Position numbers and translations under genes: made by a program. This document shows, in pieces, positions 1 to 9,706 of a stretch of 64,000 nt of DNA (position 1 is its first letter; each line of letters starts with the position of its first letter). Below the pieces are notes generated by a model, which was not told where the DNA came from, did not search any database, and saw nothing but the letters and a program-made list of their open reading frames with translations. The stretch lies in assembly GCA_037200125.1 (NCBI GenBank), contig JBBCGS010000005.1:248001-312000 (forward strand), read 5' to 3'. This DNA comes from JADGHX01 sp037200125. GTDB lineage: Bacteria; Pseudomonadota; Gammaproteobacteria; Steroidobacterales; Steroidobacteraceae.

Positions 1-2053
1 CGTCCACTCCCATTCGATAGAGCGTGTTGTAAAGGCGCTCGCCATCATTGAAGTCATCGTCGCCGCCCTGGATGATCAATGCGGGCGTGCTGGCATTGCC
101 CAGCTCGTTGAGCGGGCTGCCGCGGGCGTATTTTTCCCGATCCAGGTAAGGCGGGTTGCCCATCCGCATGATCATGTTCGTGTGGTAGCCGACGAGCTCC
201 GGCGCACCGGTGTCCTCGTGCGACATCTGCTTGACGATGATCTGCGCCGCTCCGCATCGCTGGTCGAAGAATCGGCTGCCCTCGAAGGAATAGCTCGTGA
301 GGTCGCCCAACGGCGCGGCGACTGCGATCGTGCGGAAGTACGTCGTGTGCGCGAGCAGGGTCAGCGCGGTGTACCCGCCGAACGAATGCCCGAAAAAAGC
401 CAGCCTGTCCGGGTCCACGCGCCCGCTCGCCTGCAGCGCGCGCACCGCTGCTCCAATCTCCGACTGAATCCGGACGGCCGGCTCCGAATACGGTTGCCCT
501 GGTTCGGGGAGCCGGAAGTCCGCTTTGAAAACGGCGACACCCTTGGCCAGCAGAGCATGAGCAACCTCCTGGCCAGGAAGACTCAGCTTCCTCAACACAG
601 GATTGCTGCTCGGATAAGCAATCATTAGCACGGGCGGATGTGCCCCAGCGCCGGCCGGCAGATACAGCCAGCCGGTTCTGTCTTCTCCATCTATCCGATA
701 CGAGACAGCAACCGGCTCTCCAATCGAATAGCTGGCGAGATGCGGGTTCAACTCGAATAGTTTCTGCGTCCGAGCGCCGCTCGCGATCCACAGCGAAGTG
801 ACGTAACCCCGAACGCTACGGATGATGCGACCTGCCGATGCAGTCTGCCCAAGCGGCGACAGTTCGCCCCCGATCACGCTCTGCGTCTCGGCACTGATAC
901 GTGTAGCCAAAGGCTGGCCCGAGGCCCCAGTCGCCATATCGTCTCCTGCGAACGCGGCAAGCGCGCCGATCGCCTGAGTTCGATTCTCAAAGGCCCGCGT
1001 CGCGCTCCGTGCGCCAGCCATCGCGACCTCGGCCACGTTCGTTCGGCGCAGGCCATCGAACGGATCTTCCATCTGCAGCGTGGCCCACTTGCGGCCGTCA
1101 GCGCTCCAGCGCGGCATGGTGGCATCGAGGATCGGCCCTTGCCCGTCGATCGCAGCGCCGACCGCCGTCCATCGCCCTGCCTTCCGCAGGTATGCCGAAG
1201 CCTTCCAGCGAACGAACGGCGCATAGTCATCCGCGACGTAATGCGGCGGATACCGAAGCGCACGATCTCTCGGCGGCGCAAGTTGCGCAGTGGCTGTCGC
1301 GATGACAACCGCCTCGCCGTTCGCCGACACCGAGGCAGATACGATGGCGCCATGAAGTATGGTCGTGGTCGTGCCGTCGATGCGGATTGCCAGTATTTCA
1401 TCTTCCGGCCGACACAACGGCGTGCGAGTGACTCGCCAGATGCGGCCCGAATAGGCCCCCACACTCGCCTGTGCCGCCGCGCGATCCGGGTCATCCTGCG
1501 CTCTCGCCTCCACGTCCCCGTCCCGGGTGATCAGCAGCTCATTCGAGCTGATCCAGGCGAAAGGCCCGCCGTGCTCCTCGCCGCGTCCCGATCGAATGAT
1601 CGGGGCCGTGGGCCGCACGCCCTTTGAAACGAGAACGCTGCGCCTCCCCGAGGTGGAGTCCCAGACGACGAGTGAGTAATCACCACGGCGTGTGGCATGA
1701 AGGTAGGCGAGCCTCTTCCCATCCGGCGACCACCTTGGCGCGAAGGCCGTGCCTCCATCTGCCGCACCTTCATCCGCAAATACCGTGTGGCCGTCATCGG
1801 CCGCGATGACACGAAGATCGTCCCGAAGCGGAACGTGCGCTTCGAACTCCGTAAACCTTCGATAGTTGTCGCCCGGCAAAGAAGGCCGCGAGAACGTAAC
1901 GGCGACGAGATCATTCTGCTTCGATGTCTGCACATCTGCGAGCCTCTGCGTGCGCAGAGCGTCGTCAATGCTGAAGTCGGCGGCCTCGGCCGAGAGCGAC
2001 ACCACTGCCCACGACAACAGGCATGCGGCAAACAGTACGCGGTGATTTTTCAT
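1..2053 (-). CDS. S9 family peptidase, module M1 (3' end cut by window edge)
   Basis: Open reading frame running off the left edge; about 684 residues are visible. It starts MKNHRVLFAACLLSWAVV, a Sec signal peptide ending near SLSAEA, so the enzyme is exported. The N-terminal part has beta-propeller-like WSPDGKRLAY repeats; the C-terminal part is an alpha/beta hydrolase with the nucleophile motif GHSFGG and a following IIQGGDDDFND segment that should hold the catalytic Asp. The catalytic His lies beyond the window. The ATG is 3 nt after the stop of the upstream TBDR, so the pair is almost certainly co-translated. Role inferred: hydrolysis of the peptide imported by that receptor. The S9 assignment is firm; the substrate is unknown. 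Confidence 0.88.
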   Translation of the reverse strand, partial: MKNHRVLFAACLLSWAVVSLSAEAADFSIDDALRTQRLADVQTSKQNDLVAVTFSRPSLPGDNYRRFTEFEAHVPLRDDLRVIAADDGHTVFADEGAADGGTAFAPRWSPDGKRLAYLHATRRGDYSLVVWDSTSGRRSVLVSKGVRPTAPIIRSGRGEEHGGPFAWISSNELLITRDGDVEARAQDDPDRAAAQASVGAYSGRIWRVTRTPLCRPEDEILAIRIDGTTTTILHGAIVSASVSANGEAVVIATATAQLAPPRDRALRYPPHYVADDYAPFVRWKASAYLRKAGRWTAVGAAIDGQGPILDATMPRWSADGRKWATLQMEDPFDGLRRTNVAEVAMAGARSATRAFENRTQAIGALAAFAGDDMATGASGQPLATRISAETQSVIGGELSPLGQTASAGRIIRSVRGYVTSLWIASGARTQKLFELNPHLASYSIGEPVAVSYRIDGEDRTGWLYLPAGAGAHPPVLMIAYPSSNPVLRKLSLPGQEVAHALLAKGVAVFKADFRLPEPGQPYSEPAVRIQSEIGAAVRALQASGRVDPDRLAFFGHSFGGYTALTLLAHTTYFRTIAVAAPLGDLTSYSFEGSRFFDQRCGAAQIIVKQMSHEDTGAPELVGYHTNMIMRMGNPPYLDREKYARGSPLNELGNASTPALIIQGGDDDFNDGERLYNTLYRMGVD

Positions 2054-2056
2054 ATA

Positions 2057-4975
2057 TCACCACTTCACGCGCAGCTGCGCGTACAGAAACCGGCCTCGGA
2101 TATCGGCTTGCCACGAGTCGTATCCAAATCCGTATGAGAAGTTGGAGAACTGCGGCAGCTTGTTCAGCAGGTTCACGCCACCGACTTCGATCGATGAACC
2201 CCGCAGCCAATGGTCCCCCTGCATCAGCGCTTCGCCGATGGAGTAACGAAGGTTCGCATCGTAGAACCAGAAGCGCCCCAGCCGGTTTGTGTTCGCCGGA
2301 GTCTGGTAATCGAGGTATTCGCCGGTGTAGCGGCCAGTCAGGCTGGCGGCGTAGGGTCCCTGTTTCCACGCAAGAGCTGCCACCGCTTTCCAGCGCGGCG
2401 CCCAGCTGCCAAACGAGATCGCTTTACTCACACCGTCGACACTGGGGCTGCCCGGCGTAAGAGCGGAGTCGAAGTGATACGTCTCGGTCGCACTGATCGA
2501 CGGCGCAAACTCGCCGAGCGGCGTCTCGTGCGTGTAACCGACCCTGTAGTCGAATCCGGCCACGCTGATGTCGCCGAAGTTGACGTAACCATAGTTGACG
2601 GTGACGATCGGGCAAGGTTGCGCGCCCGCGCAGCTGGCTTCGCGCACCAGCCTTCCGGGAAACAGCGTGTCGTTGTCGATGATGGTCTGAGGCCCGATCT
2701 GCTGGATGCTGTTCGACTCGTCGACCCGCCAGTGAGTCACCGAAACCTCGAGCCCCGGAATCGCCCCGCTCGAATACACGAGCCCGAGCGTACGCGACTG
2801 GCCGGATTCGGGTTCCAGCGCGCTGTTGCCGCCGCCCGTCATGTTGACCTGAATCGGCGTGTTGCCCCTCTTCGTGTCGACCGCCGAGCCGAGTCCCGTT
2901 ATAGGGGGCGCGCCCAACTCGTACAGGCTCGGCGCCTTGAAAGCTTTCCCATATGTCGCTCGCAGCAACAGTGAATCGACCGGCCGCCATTCTCCGCCGA
3001 TCTGCGGCGTGGTCTTGCCGCCGAAATCGCTGTAGTGGTCGTATCGACCGGCGAGCGTCAGCGCCAGTGTGTCGCCCGCCTGCGGGCGCGCCGAGTTACC
3101 GATGATCGGAACTCGTGTCTCGCCGAAGAACGCGTAGGCGTCGCGATGGAGCGTCGATAGGGCGTTCTGATCCGTGTACGCCTCGTCCCGAGCGTACTCC
3201 GTGCCGATGACGAGCTGCACCGGGCCCGAGGGCAACGTGAGAACCGTCCCACGTACGAAACCGTTCGCAGCAAGCTTTTCGCCGCGATAATTCGACTCCT
3301 TCGACTGCACCAGCGACTGCAACCTGTCCGCCGAGCCCAGCGGACCATCGATGAAGGGATTCAGGGCGACCGCCGGATCCGATGAATTGAGCGCTGCCTG
3401 TACCGCGTTTTTGTTGAGCCCGCCTTCGAGGGTCGCTGTCGATTTATCGACTGAGTCCCAACCCGACACCTCCCATTGCCACGAGTCGAAGAAGCTGCCC
3501 CGCGCGCCAATGAGCGGCCGGTAGTACGTAGTCTCGAGCGGATAGTTGCGTGCCTCTCCCGAAAGCAGCGCACTGATCCCGACGGTCGTGCCAAACGGGT
3601 TGTAAGGATTGTTCGCCGACACCGTGTAAGTCTGGCTGCTCGGCGAACCGGAGAGAGCCACGGCGCTGGTGACTTCCTTCTCCTGATTGTGGGAGAAGAT
3701 CATCTCCGCAAAAAGCTCGAGCGACTCGGACAGCTTGTAACTTCCCTGCGCAACGACTCCCTCACGCTGGACAGCCGGAATGAAAGACTGACCGCTATAG
3801 GTGTTGCTGCATTTGTTGAGCGTGCCCGCGGTTCCTGCGAACTCCTGAATCGTCGTCTGGCCGGTATATCCAGTCGGAACCGCGGCGTAGCTCACGGGCG
3901 CCTGGCCATTGAAGCTGTAGCCGTTCTTGAAATACACGTTGCCCGGAAGGCAGTAGTAGTTGCGATAGTCCACGCCCCCGTAACGGGTGTAATCCCGATT
4001 CGCGGTGATCTCGCGCTCGGAACCAAAGAGCGGGGTGCGCGTCTGAAACGTGCCTACGACAGACACGGAACCGCGGTCCCACCGCCTTCCAAGCGCAACG
4101 CTGCCGTTCCATTCATCGGTGCCGTCGGCAAACCCATATTTCGCGGACACCTCGGCGCCTTCGAAATCCTTCTTCAGCACGATGTTCACGACGCCCGCAA
4201 TCGCATCCGATCCGTAGACCGCGGACGAGCCTTCCGAGATGACCTCCACACGCTCCACCGCCGACAGCGGCACGTTGTTCAGGTCGAAGAACTCCGCGCC
4301 GAATGCCTGCGTGGAACCGGAGACATTCACTCGCCTGCCATTGATCAGGATCAGGGTCGTGCCCATCGGCAGTCCGTGAATCTGCACCGTCGTCGCACCA
4401 CCGAACGTCTGGTTCTGGCTCGCGTTCTCCGTAACCGACTGCCCAACCGCAGGCAACGTGTTCAGGAAGTCGGCAACACTCGTCTGGCCGCTGCGCTCGA
4501 TGTGCTCGCGTGTGAACGTCTTGACGTCCTGGGGCCCGTTCGTGCTCTTCGTGAGCAATCGGGAGCCCGTCACCGTGACTTCCTCGATCGCAGCGGTCTT
4601 TGCCGGCGACGCCGGGCCATTCTCGTTTTCGCCGTGCGGACCGGGCTTGGGTGCGGTCGGTGTCGGCTCGCCGATCATCATTGCGCCGCTGGATTCGTCG
4701 GTGCGCAGCTGAAGATGCGTTCCTTCCAGCAGCTTCCGGACCGCGTCCTGCGTCGAGAGCATTCCGCTGATACCGCCTGTGCGAAGTCCCTTTAACTGTT
4801 CGGGCCGGAAGACGAGCTGTACTTCCGCCTGTTTCGCGATCGACTCGAGCGCGGTAATCAGATCGCCGGCCGGCACGTCGATCTGCCTCGGCGCGTCTGC
4901 GAATGCATACGCGGCGATCGAGAAAGAGCAGACGGCAGCAATCAGGCTGGACTTCACCATCAGGGTCTTGAGCAT
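2057..4975 (-). CDS. TonB-dependent receptor with STN domain, module M1
   Basis: 972 residues. Signal peptide at about 1-27 (ending AYAFA), then an STN (secretin/TonB short N-terminal) domain at about 30-100 that would contact FecR in the periplasm, a linker, a plug domain at about 130-250 with the sequence GTTLILINGRR and YGSDAIAGVVNIVLKKD, and a 22-strand-type barrel ending in an aromatic residue (RVKW). STN-bearing receptors are transducers: ligand binding outside is passed to the FecR/sigma pair upstream. It sits 114 nt after fecR, with its own promoter-like site at 5020-5050, and is followed at once by the S9 peptidase. Ligand unknown; a peptide is inferred from the neighbour. Confidence 0.93.
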   Translation of the reverse strand: MLKTLMVKSSLIAAVCSFSIAAYAFADAPRQIDVPAGDLITALESIAKQAEVQLVFRPEQLKGLRTGGISGMLSTQDAVRKLLEGTHLQLRTDESSGAMMIGEPTPTAPKPGPHGENENGPASPAKTAAIEEVTVTGSRLLTKSTNGPQDVKTFTREHIERSGQTSVADFLNTLPAVGQSVTENASQNQTFGGATTVQIHGLPMGTTLILINGRRVNVSGSTQAFGAEFFDLNNVPLSAVERVEVISEGSSAVYGSDAIAGVVNIVLKKDFEGAEVSAKYGFADGTDEWNGSVALGRRWDRGSVSVVGTFQTRTPLFGSEREITANRDYTRYGGVDYRNYYCLPGNVYFKNGYSFNGQAPVSYAAVPTGYTGQTTIQEFAGTAGTLNKCSNTYSGQSFIPAVQREGVVAQGSYKLSESLELFAEMIFSHNQEKEVTSAVALSGSPSSQTYTVSANNPYNPFGTTVGISALLSGEARNYPLETTYYRPLIGARGSFFDSWQWEVSGWDSVDKSTATLEGGLNKNAVQAALNSSDPAVALNPFIDGPLGSADRLQSLVQSKESNYRGEKLAANGFVRGTVLTLPSGPVQLVIGTEYARDEAYTDQNALSTLHRDAYAFFGETRVPIIGNSARPQAGDTLALTLAGRYDHYSDFGGKTTPQIGGEWRPVDSLLLRATYGKAFKAPSLYELGAPPITGLGSAVDTKRGNTPIQVNMTGGGNSALEPESGQSRTLGLVYSSGAIPGLEVSVTHWRVDESNSIQQIGPQTIIDNDTLFPGRLVREASCAGAQPCPIVTVNYGYVNFGDISVAGFDYRVGYTHETPLGEFAPSISATETYHFDSALTPGSPSVDGVSKAISFGSWAPRWKAVAALAWKQGPYAASLTGRYTGEYLDYQTPANTNRLGRFWFYDANLRYSIGEALMQGDHWLRGSSIEVGGVNLLNKLPQFSNFSYGFGYDSWQADIRGRFLYAQLRVKW

Positions 4976-5019
4976 GTCATCTTCCCAGTTTCGGCTCCAA
5001 GGTGGATCCGTCTGAGAGT

Positions 5020-5050
5020 TATGACGTGGGAGCTCCTCGAACTACGCACG
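5020..5050 (-). promoter_or_regulatory. Putative ECF-sigma promoter of the M1 TBDR
   Basis: On the minus strand CGTGCGTAGTT, 14 nt, GTCATA. The partner site before the M1 sigma gene (6748-6778) reads TACCCGTATTT, 14 nt, GGTATC; the shared core is CGTANTT. This is the weakest of the matched pairs, accepted mainly because spacing and position fit the other modules. Confidence 0.4.
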
Positions 5051-5088
5051 TAACATGAACGTAATGTCTGCCGGAGCGGGCCTGCAAC

Positions 5089-6159
5089 CTAAGGTGTTCC
5101 AGTAGTGAGACCGTCACTGAGGATGATCTGGTCCGGCAGATGCTGCGCATGGATTGGAAAACTCTCTTCCAGCAGCCGGACGAACGCGTCCGAGTTGTTG
5201 GAGCGGAACTTGCCGGTCAGACGGATGGCGGCGATCCTCGGATCCCGAATGACGATTCTGCGCTCACTGTAGCGATTGAACTCCGCCACTGCGTCGGCAA
5301 GTGCTGTCTCGTGAAACACGACATAGCCGGATCTCCAGCTGAGAAGATCTTCCGCCTCCGGGAGCGAGGCAGTCCGGACAATCGTATTGTCGCCGGCGGC
5401 CCGCACCACTGCGCCAGCAGTCAGTCTCGACGCCTCGACGATCGCGGCTTTCCCCGCATCCGAAGTCGTAGCGTGCGTTTCGGTGTCTTCGAATCGCACG
5501 ACACCTTCGGTGACGACGACGCGCACATTGTCTCCGTCCCGGCGCACGGAGAACTTCGTGCCGACCGCGATCACGCGTCTGTTGCCTGCGTGAACGACGA
5601 AGGGGCGTGAAGGATCTTTGGCGACTTCGAAGAAGGCTTCGCCCTCTGCGAGATCGATACGACGCTCTGTCTCGCCCAGCTGCACGCGTATCTTGCTTGC
5701 GGAGTTGAGTGTGATGCTGGATCCATCCTTGAGCGGAACGGAGGTCACCCCGCCGATCGGCGTCGAATAGCGATCGCCGGAGAATGGGGCTGCCGTATAG
5801 AGATAGACGCCAACTGCCATCGCGAACAGGGTCGCAGCAAGCGCGGCGCGCTTCCTGCGCCCTGCTCCTGCGTGGGCCATGTCTCGATGTCGAGGCACCG
5901 CGCCCGCGTCACTCCACCCGGAGAGCTCACTTAGCTGGCCAGCGCTCGGGACTGTGCGAGCTGGAAAGCCAGCGCCCAGCGCTTTCAGGCGATTCGCCTC
6001 GTCCCATGCCATTTCGAGCCGCAGGAAGGCCACGCGATTTGCGGTCGCCGCGTGGAGCCAGGCTGTGAGCTGCACTTGATCCTCGTCGCTCCAGCTCTCG
6101 CTGTCGCGCCGAAGGAGCCACTCACTTGCGGCCTCTTCGATTTGCTTACTGCTCTCCAT
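5089..6159 (-). CDS. FecR-type anti-sigma factor, module M1
   Basis: 356 residues from the ATG at 6159 (MESSKQIEEA), chosen over an upstream in-frame ATG because it gives the usual DUF4880 start and overlaps the sigma stop by 14 nt. Cytoplasmic DUF4880 at about 5-55 (sigma binding), one membrane helix at about 105-122, the periplasmic FecR core (PLKDGSSITLNSASKIRV, FEVAKDPSRPFVV, AVGTKFSV) and a C-terminal DUF4974 domain (FNRYSERRIVI, LTGKFRSNN). It should hold the M1 sigma factor inactive until the TBDR is occupied. Confidence 0.92.
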   Translation of the reverse strand: MESSKQIEEAASEWLLRRDSESWSDEDQVQLTAWLHAATANRVAFLRLEMAWDEANRLKALGAGFPARTVPSAGQLSELSGWSDAGAVPRHRDMAHAGAGRRKRAALAATLFAMAVGVYLYTAAPFSGDRYSTPIGGVTSVPLKDGSSITLNSASKIRVQLGETERRIDLAEGEAFFEVAKDPSRPFVVHAGNRRVIAVGTKFSVRRDGDNVRVVVTEGVVRFEDTETHATTSDAGKAAIVEASRLTAGAVVRAAGDNTIVRTASLPEAEDLLSWRSGYVVFHETALADAVAEFNRYSERRIVIRDPRIAAIRLTGKFRSNNSDAFVRLLEESFPIHAQHLPDQIILSDGLTTGTP

Positions 6160-6739
6160 GATTGGCCTCCGTGTCCTCGCCTCTCTTTTCGCTGTCGCTC
6201 CCTGCACTGTCTTTCTCAGTCGCGCCAACGCTCCGGCCGAGGATCGCATCGGCCAGAACGCGCATGCCTTTCAGGATCTGTCCTTCCACGGTGCGCAAGC
6301 TCAAGCCCAGATGCTCCGCGACCTCTTTCGTCGAGAGCTGATCGACTTTCCTCAGCCAGACGATCTCGCGGCATTTCGGCGGCAAGCGGTTCAGTGCGTG
6401 GGTGACCCGCTTGAGCTCCTGCCAGGCGCTCAGATGGCGCTCGGGAGAAACCTCATTGACCATGACGTTCAGCGCATCCACATCACCTACGGCCTCGATC
6501 GAGACGACTCGCCCGCGGCGCACGCGATCGGCCATCAGGTTGCGCGCCGTCGCGAACAGAAACGGCTTCGCCGACGCCGGACGGGATTTCCGGGCGGCCT
6601 CGTAGACGCGGATGTAGGTTTCCTGCCGCAGGTCCTGAATCTCGTCGCGCGCGGACCAGACGCGGCTCAGGTAGCGGACGAGCGCGGCTTCGTGGGCGAG
6701 CACCTCGCGCTTGAACCAGGTATCGAGAGGGTCTTCCAC
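6146..6739 (-). CDS. ECF RNA polymerase sigma factor (FecI type), module M1
   Basis: 197 residues. Region 2 shows DEIQDLRQETYIRVYEAA and AKPFLFATARNLMADRVRR; region 4 shows LPPKCREIVWLRKVDQLSTKEVAEHLGLSLRTVEGQI, the helix-turn-helix that reads the -35 element. Its stop overlaps the fecR start, so sigma and anti-sigma are made together. It is expected to transcribe the M1 receptor/peptidase operon and, from a similar upstream site, itself. The C-terminal tail (about 20 polar residues) is longer than in the other sigma factors here. Confidence 0.93.
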   Translation of the reverse strand: MEDPLDTWFKREVLAHEAALVRYLSRVWSARDEIQDLRQETYIRVYEAARKSRPASAKPFLFATARNLMADRVRRGRVVSIEAVGDVDALNVMVNEVSPERHLSAWQELKRVTHALNRLPPKCREIVWLRKVDQLSTKEVAEHLGLSLRTVEGQILKGMRVLADAILGRSVGATEKDSAGSDSEKRGEDTEANHGEQ

Positions 6740-7054
6740 TGACGCACGATACCGTCAGTCGATTTCGAAATACGGGTACTCGCGAGGTGCGGTCACGTGC
6801 AGGCGGTTCGGGCATCGCGGGTAGGTAGTCTGGCGGGCTCGTTCGTCTGAGTGAGATTGGCGGCTAACCACCGGACCCCTGGGGCCGCTCGTCGAGCCGG
6901 AGATCGGGGCGCCGACGGCGCATATATAAGAGTGGCCCGCCCCCATGCAAACTGCCCACGTCGTGGGCACATTGCGCCCACCGCATGGGCACTTTACAAG
7001 ATAACCTGTAACCAATTGGTTTATATTGATTTATAGCGATGTTGCCTCGCGCGC
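6740..7054. other. 315-nt intergenic region with three palindromes
   Basis: Between the M2 peptidase stop and the M1 sigma start. It contains GCCCACG-T-CGTGGGC (6954-6968, perfect 7-bp arms), GCCCA-N5-TGGGC (6976-6990) and the perfect 12-bp palindrome AACCAATTGGTT (7010-7021), followed by the AT-rich TTATATTGATTTATAG. The first two could be a terminator stem for the M2 operon; the third looks more like a dimeric repressor site. No ORF with coding character is seen. Confidence 0.45.
6748..6778 (-). promoter_or_regulatory. Putative ECF-sigma promoter of the M1 sigma gene
   Basis: Minus strand TACCCGTATTT, 14 nt, GGTATC, only 9 nt before the sigma start codon at 6739. This would give an almost leaderless message. 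Matches the M1 TBDR site in CGTANTT and spacing only. Confidence 0.33.
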
Positions 7055-9706
7055 TCAGCTAACGCCCGCCGCCCCGACCGTCGGGGCTGTACAACTCGCG
7101 CGATGGTCGCCCTGATCAACCCTGCGGTGCTGCTGAAACCAGTCCGTCATCTCCTGCCAGAGCAGGCGGATGTTCGCCGGCGCGTCGAGCGCATGGTCCT
7201 CGCCCCAGACGCGCAGATACCGTGCTTCCTTGCCCAGCCGCGTCAGCGCGCTGTACATGTTGTCGGCCTGGTGCATGTCGAACACATCCGTGTCGGACTG
7301 AACCAGCAGCAGCGGCGTGTTGACGCGATCGGCGAGCCACAGTGGGCTGTTCGCACGATAGCGATCCGGCTGTTGCCAGGGAGAGCCCAGCAGCGCCATT
7401 CGGGGATGCACGATATCCAGCTCGCCCTGGACGCCCTGCTTGTTGTCGAAACCCCATTGCGTGTAGCGAGTGCCTGGATCGAGATCGAGATAGGTGGTCA
7501 TGAGGTCCGAGGGACCGTTGATGGATACACCGGCCGCAAAGACGTCTGTCTGTGTCAGCAGAGAGAACGTCGAATAGCCGCCGTAACTGGCGCCCATGAC
7601 GTACACGCGCTGCGGATCGGCCATGCCGGTAGCGTTCAACGCCATCACGGCTGGCACCACATCGCGCTTCAAGCTCTCGTGAGGAATGCCTTGCCAGGTG
7701 TATTCCTCCCGCGGATTGATCGTCGGGTAGAAGACACCGTATCCGTACTGCATGGCGAGCGCCATGTTGATGTAGAACTCATAGCCCGCCAGGTTCACGT
7801 GCTCGGGTGGCTTCAGGGTGATGTAGACGTAAGTGATCACGGGCAGCGGCTGGCCTTTGCGATACGACGGAGGAAGGAACAGCCGGCCCATCGTCTTGTG
7901 CCCGTCACATTTCGTGTACGGAATGTCGACGAAAGGAGGATCGTAGAACTGCGTGAGAAAGCCATTCACAGACTGCAGGGCCCGGGCGTCGGCACCCGGC
8001 CGTTTGAGCAAAAGCGTCGTGCCTGTAGTGCCCGATCGCTCGATCGCCGCCACGGTGGCACTCGCGCCGTGAAAGGAAATCACCGACCCCGCAGGCGATC
8101 GCCCGATGTCCTCGACGACCGCGCCGTCGCGCGCAGCCCGAAGTGCGACGAGGCGGCCATCGCTCAGTGACAGCAGCGCCAGCGGATGCCCTCGCGCCGC
8201 GAGGCTGTATCCGTTTGGCCAAAGCAACGTGGCACCTTTCAGGCGCGGGTCGGATGACTCCTGCACGACCGAGCCATTTCGCAGCACCGAAAACGCGCCC
8301 ACGTCAGTATCGACGAGCGCGCCCTCATGAGAGCTGAATGGAACGAGATACTCTGCATCGCGCGCCGCCTTTCCAACCGCCGCTGTGAATCGCCCGCCGT
8401 CGCGCGTTGCTTCATACCATTTGAACCTCTCATCAGACGAAAAAGTAGCCGCATCAGCGCCACCGCGAAGGAACACGTCGTTCCCGATCACCGACAGGTT
8501 GATCGCACCGATACCCGGATGCGCAACGACCTTTACGGTGCCGTGGTCCGCATCGACGAGGAACACCGTGTCGCGACGAGCGTCACCGTCCGACTGTTTG
8601 CCTAACAGCGCGACCACCGGCTTGCTCGCAAGCCACGCGGGTCCGAAGTAGGTCGTCGTGATGTGCGAGAGGCCCGGCGCGTAAATGCCCTGAGAGCCCA
8701 GCGGAATCCCGTCTATTACGGGATCCCTGACTTGAGGAAACCGGGAAATTTTCGGTGTTCCCTCGAGCGAAACGATCGCGAGCGACGTATGAAAATTGAT
8801 CGTGGTCGGCGGATAGGCGAACCATCGGCGCTGCCACGTCGTCAGCGTATCGGCCTGCGGCAGCAGCGGCCCCTCTTCGAGCACGACCGCGGCGAAGCGA
8901 CCCCCGGGCGACACGGTCACTTTTCGGAACACACCTTCGGCAAGCGGCGTGAGCGAGCCGGTGCGCAGGTCCAGGACCACGAGCCGCCCCGGCGGCCTCG
9001 GGCTCTTCGTGCGCCGGGAGTCGAGCGCGCTGAACGAGGGCTCGCGTCCCTTCTGGGTCTTCTCCCATCGTTCCTTCATCGCATCGATCCGCCGCACGCC
9101 TCCGCCAATCGCGGCCGACACTTCCCCCTCCGCCAGCTCGACGAACAGCACTCGCTCGTTGTCGAGCCACATCATCGGCGCAGGCTCCGGCTCGATCTGC
9201 CCTGAGCTCGCATCGGTGCCGTTCACGTGCGCTTCGACATCGATGCCGCGAGAGGAGATACGACGACTCTCGCCGGAGCGGGCATCGATCAGCTCCAGGT
9301 GGACGTTGTCGAGCCCCTTGTCACTCAACACCAGGAGCTTCGCGCCATCGGGTGACCACACGGGGGCCCAATAACTGGTTCCATCTTTGAAACCCGACGT
9401 GAGACGTCGCGGCGCCTGCGCAGACTCAGCGCCACCGAGCCAGATCTCCTTGCGCTTGTAAGGCTGCATCCGTCCCGCCAGGAATTGCTCGTTCCCGCTG
9501 GAACGAGCCCGCACGCGCACGATCGCGACCTGCTCGCCGTCCGGCGAGAACACGGCATCGGTGATGTCCTCGAGCTGGAAGAGCGCATCGAACGTCAGCG
9601 GCGGCTTCGAGGCCTCCTCGCCGACGGCATGGCCGGCGACACAGATCGAGATCCAGAACGCCGCGATCAGGCGCGCCGCCCCCGCGGCCCGGGCTCGCGT
9701 TACCAC
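7055..9706 (-). CDS. S9 family peptidase, module M2
   Basis: 883 residues from the GTG at 9706, chosen because it overlaps the TBDR stop and gives a clean signal peptide (VTRARAAGAARLIAAFWISICVAGHAVG); the longer upstream reading is antisense-like, Arg-rich sequence inside the TBDR gene. The propeller part has VFSPDGEQVAIVRV and VWSPDGAKLLVL. The hydrolase part has GASYGG (Ser), LVQSDTDVFDMHQADNMY (Asp) and VWGEDHALDAPAN (His). It is the last gene of the M2 operon. A tail of about 20 residues after the final helix is unusual and could be non-homologous read-through. Confidence 0.9.
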   Translation of the reverse strand: MVTRARAAGAARLIAAFWISICVAGHAVGEEASKPPLTFDALFQLEDITDAVFSPDGEQVAIVRVRARSSGNEQFLAGRMQPYKRKEIWLGGAESAQAPRRLTSGFKDGTSYWAPVWSPDGAKLLVLSDKGLDNVHLELIDARSGESRRISSRGIDVEAHVNGTDASSGQIEPEPAPMMWLDNERVLFVELAEGEVSAAIGGGVRRIDAMKERWEKTQKGREPSFSALDSRRTKSPRPPGRLVVLDLRTGSLTPLAEGVFRKVTVSPGGRFAAVVLEEGPLLPQADTLTTWQRRWFAYPPTTINFHTSLAIVSLEGTPKISRFPQVRDPVIDGIPLGSQGIYAPGLSHITTTYFGPAWLASKPVVALLGKQSDGDARRDTVFLVDADHGTVKVVAHPGIGAINLSVIGNDVFLRGGADAATFSSDERFKWYEATRDGGRFTAAVGKAARDAEYLVPFSSHEGALVDTDVGAFSVLRNGSVVQESSDPRLKGATLLWPNGYSLAARGHPLALLSLSDGRLVALRAARDGAVVEDIGRSPAGSVISFHGASATVAAIERSGTTGTTLLLKRPGADARALQSVNGFLTQFYDPPFVDIPYTKCDGHKTMGRLFLPPSYRKGQPLPVITYVYITLKPPEHVNLAGYEFYINMALAMQYGYGVFYPTINPREEYTWQGIPHESLKRDVVPAVMALNATGMADPQRVYVMGASYGGYSTFSLLTQTDVFAAGVSINGPSDLMTTYLDLDPGTRYTQWGFDNKQGVQGELDIVHPRMALLGSPWQQPDRYRANSPLWLADRVNTPLLLVQSDTDVFDMHQADNMYSALTRLGKEARYLRVWGEDHALDAPANIRLLWQEMTDWFQQHRRVDQGDHRASCTAPTVGAAGVS

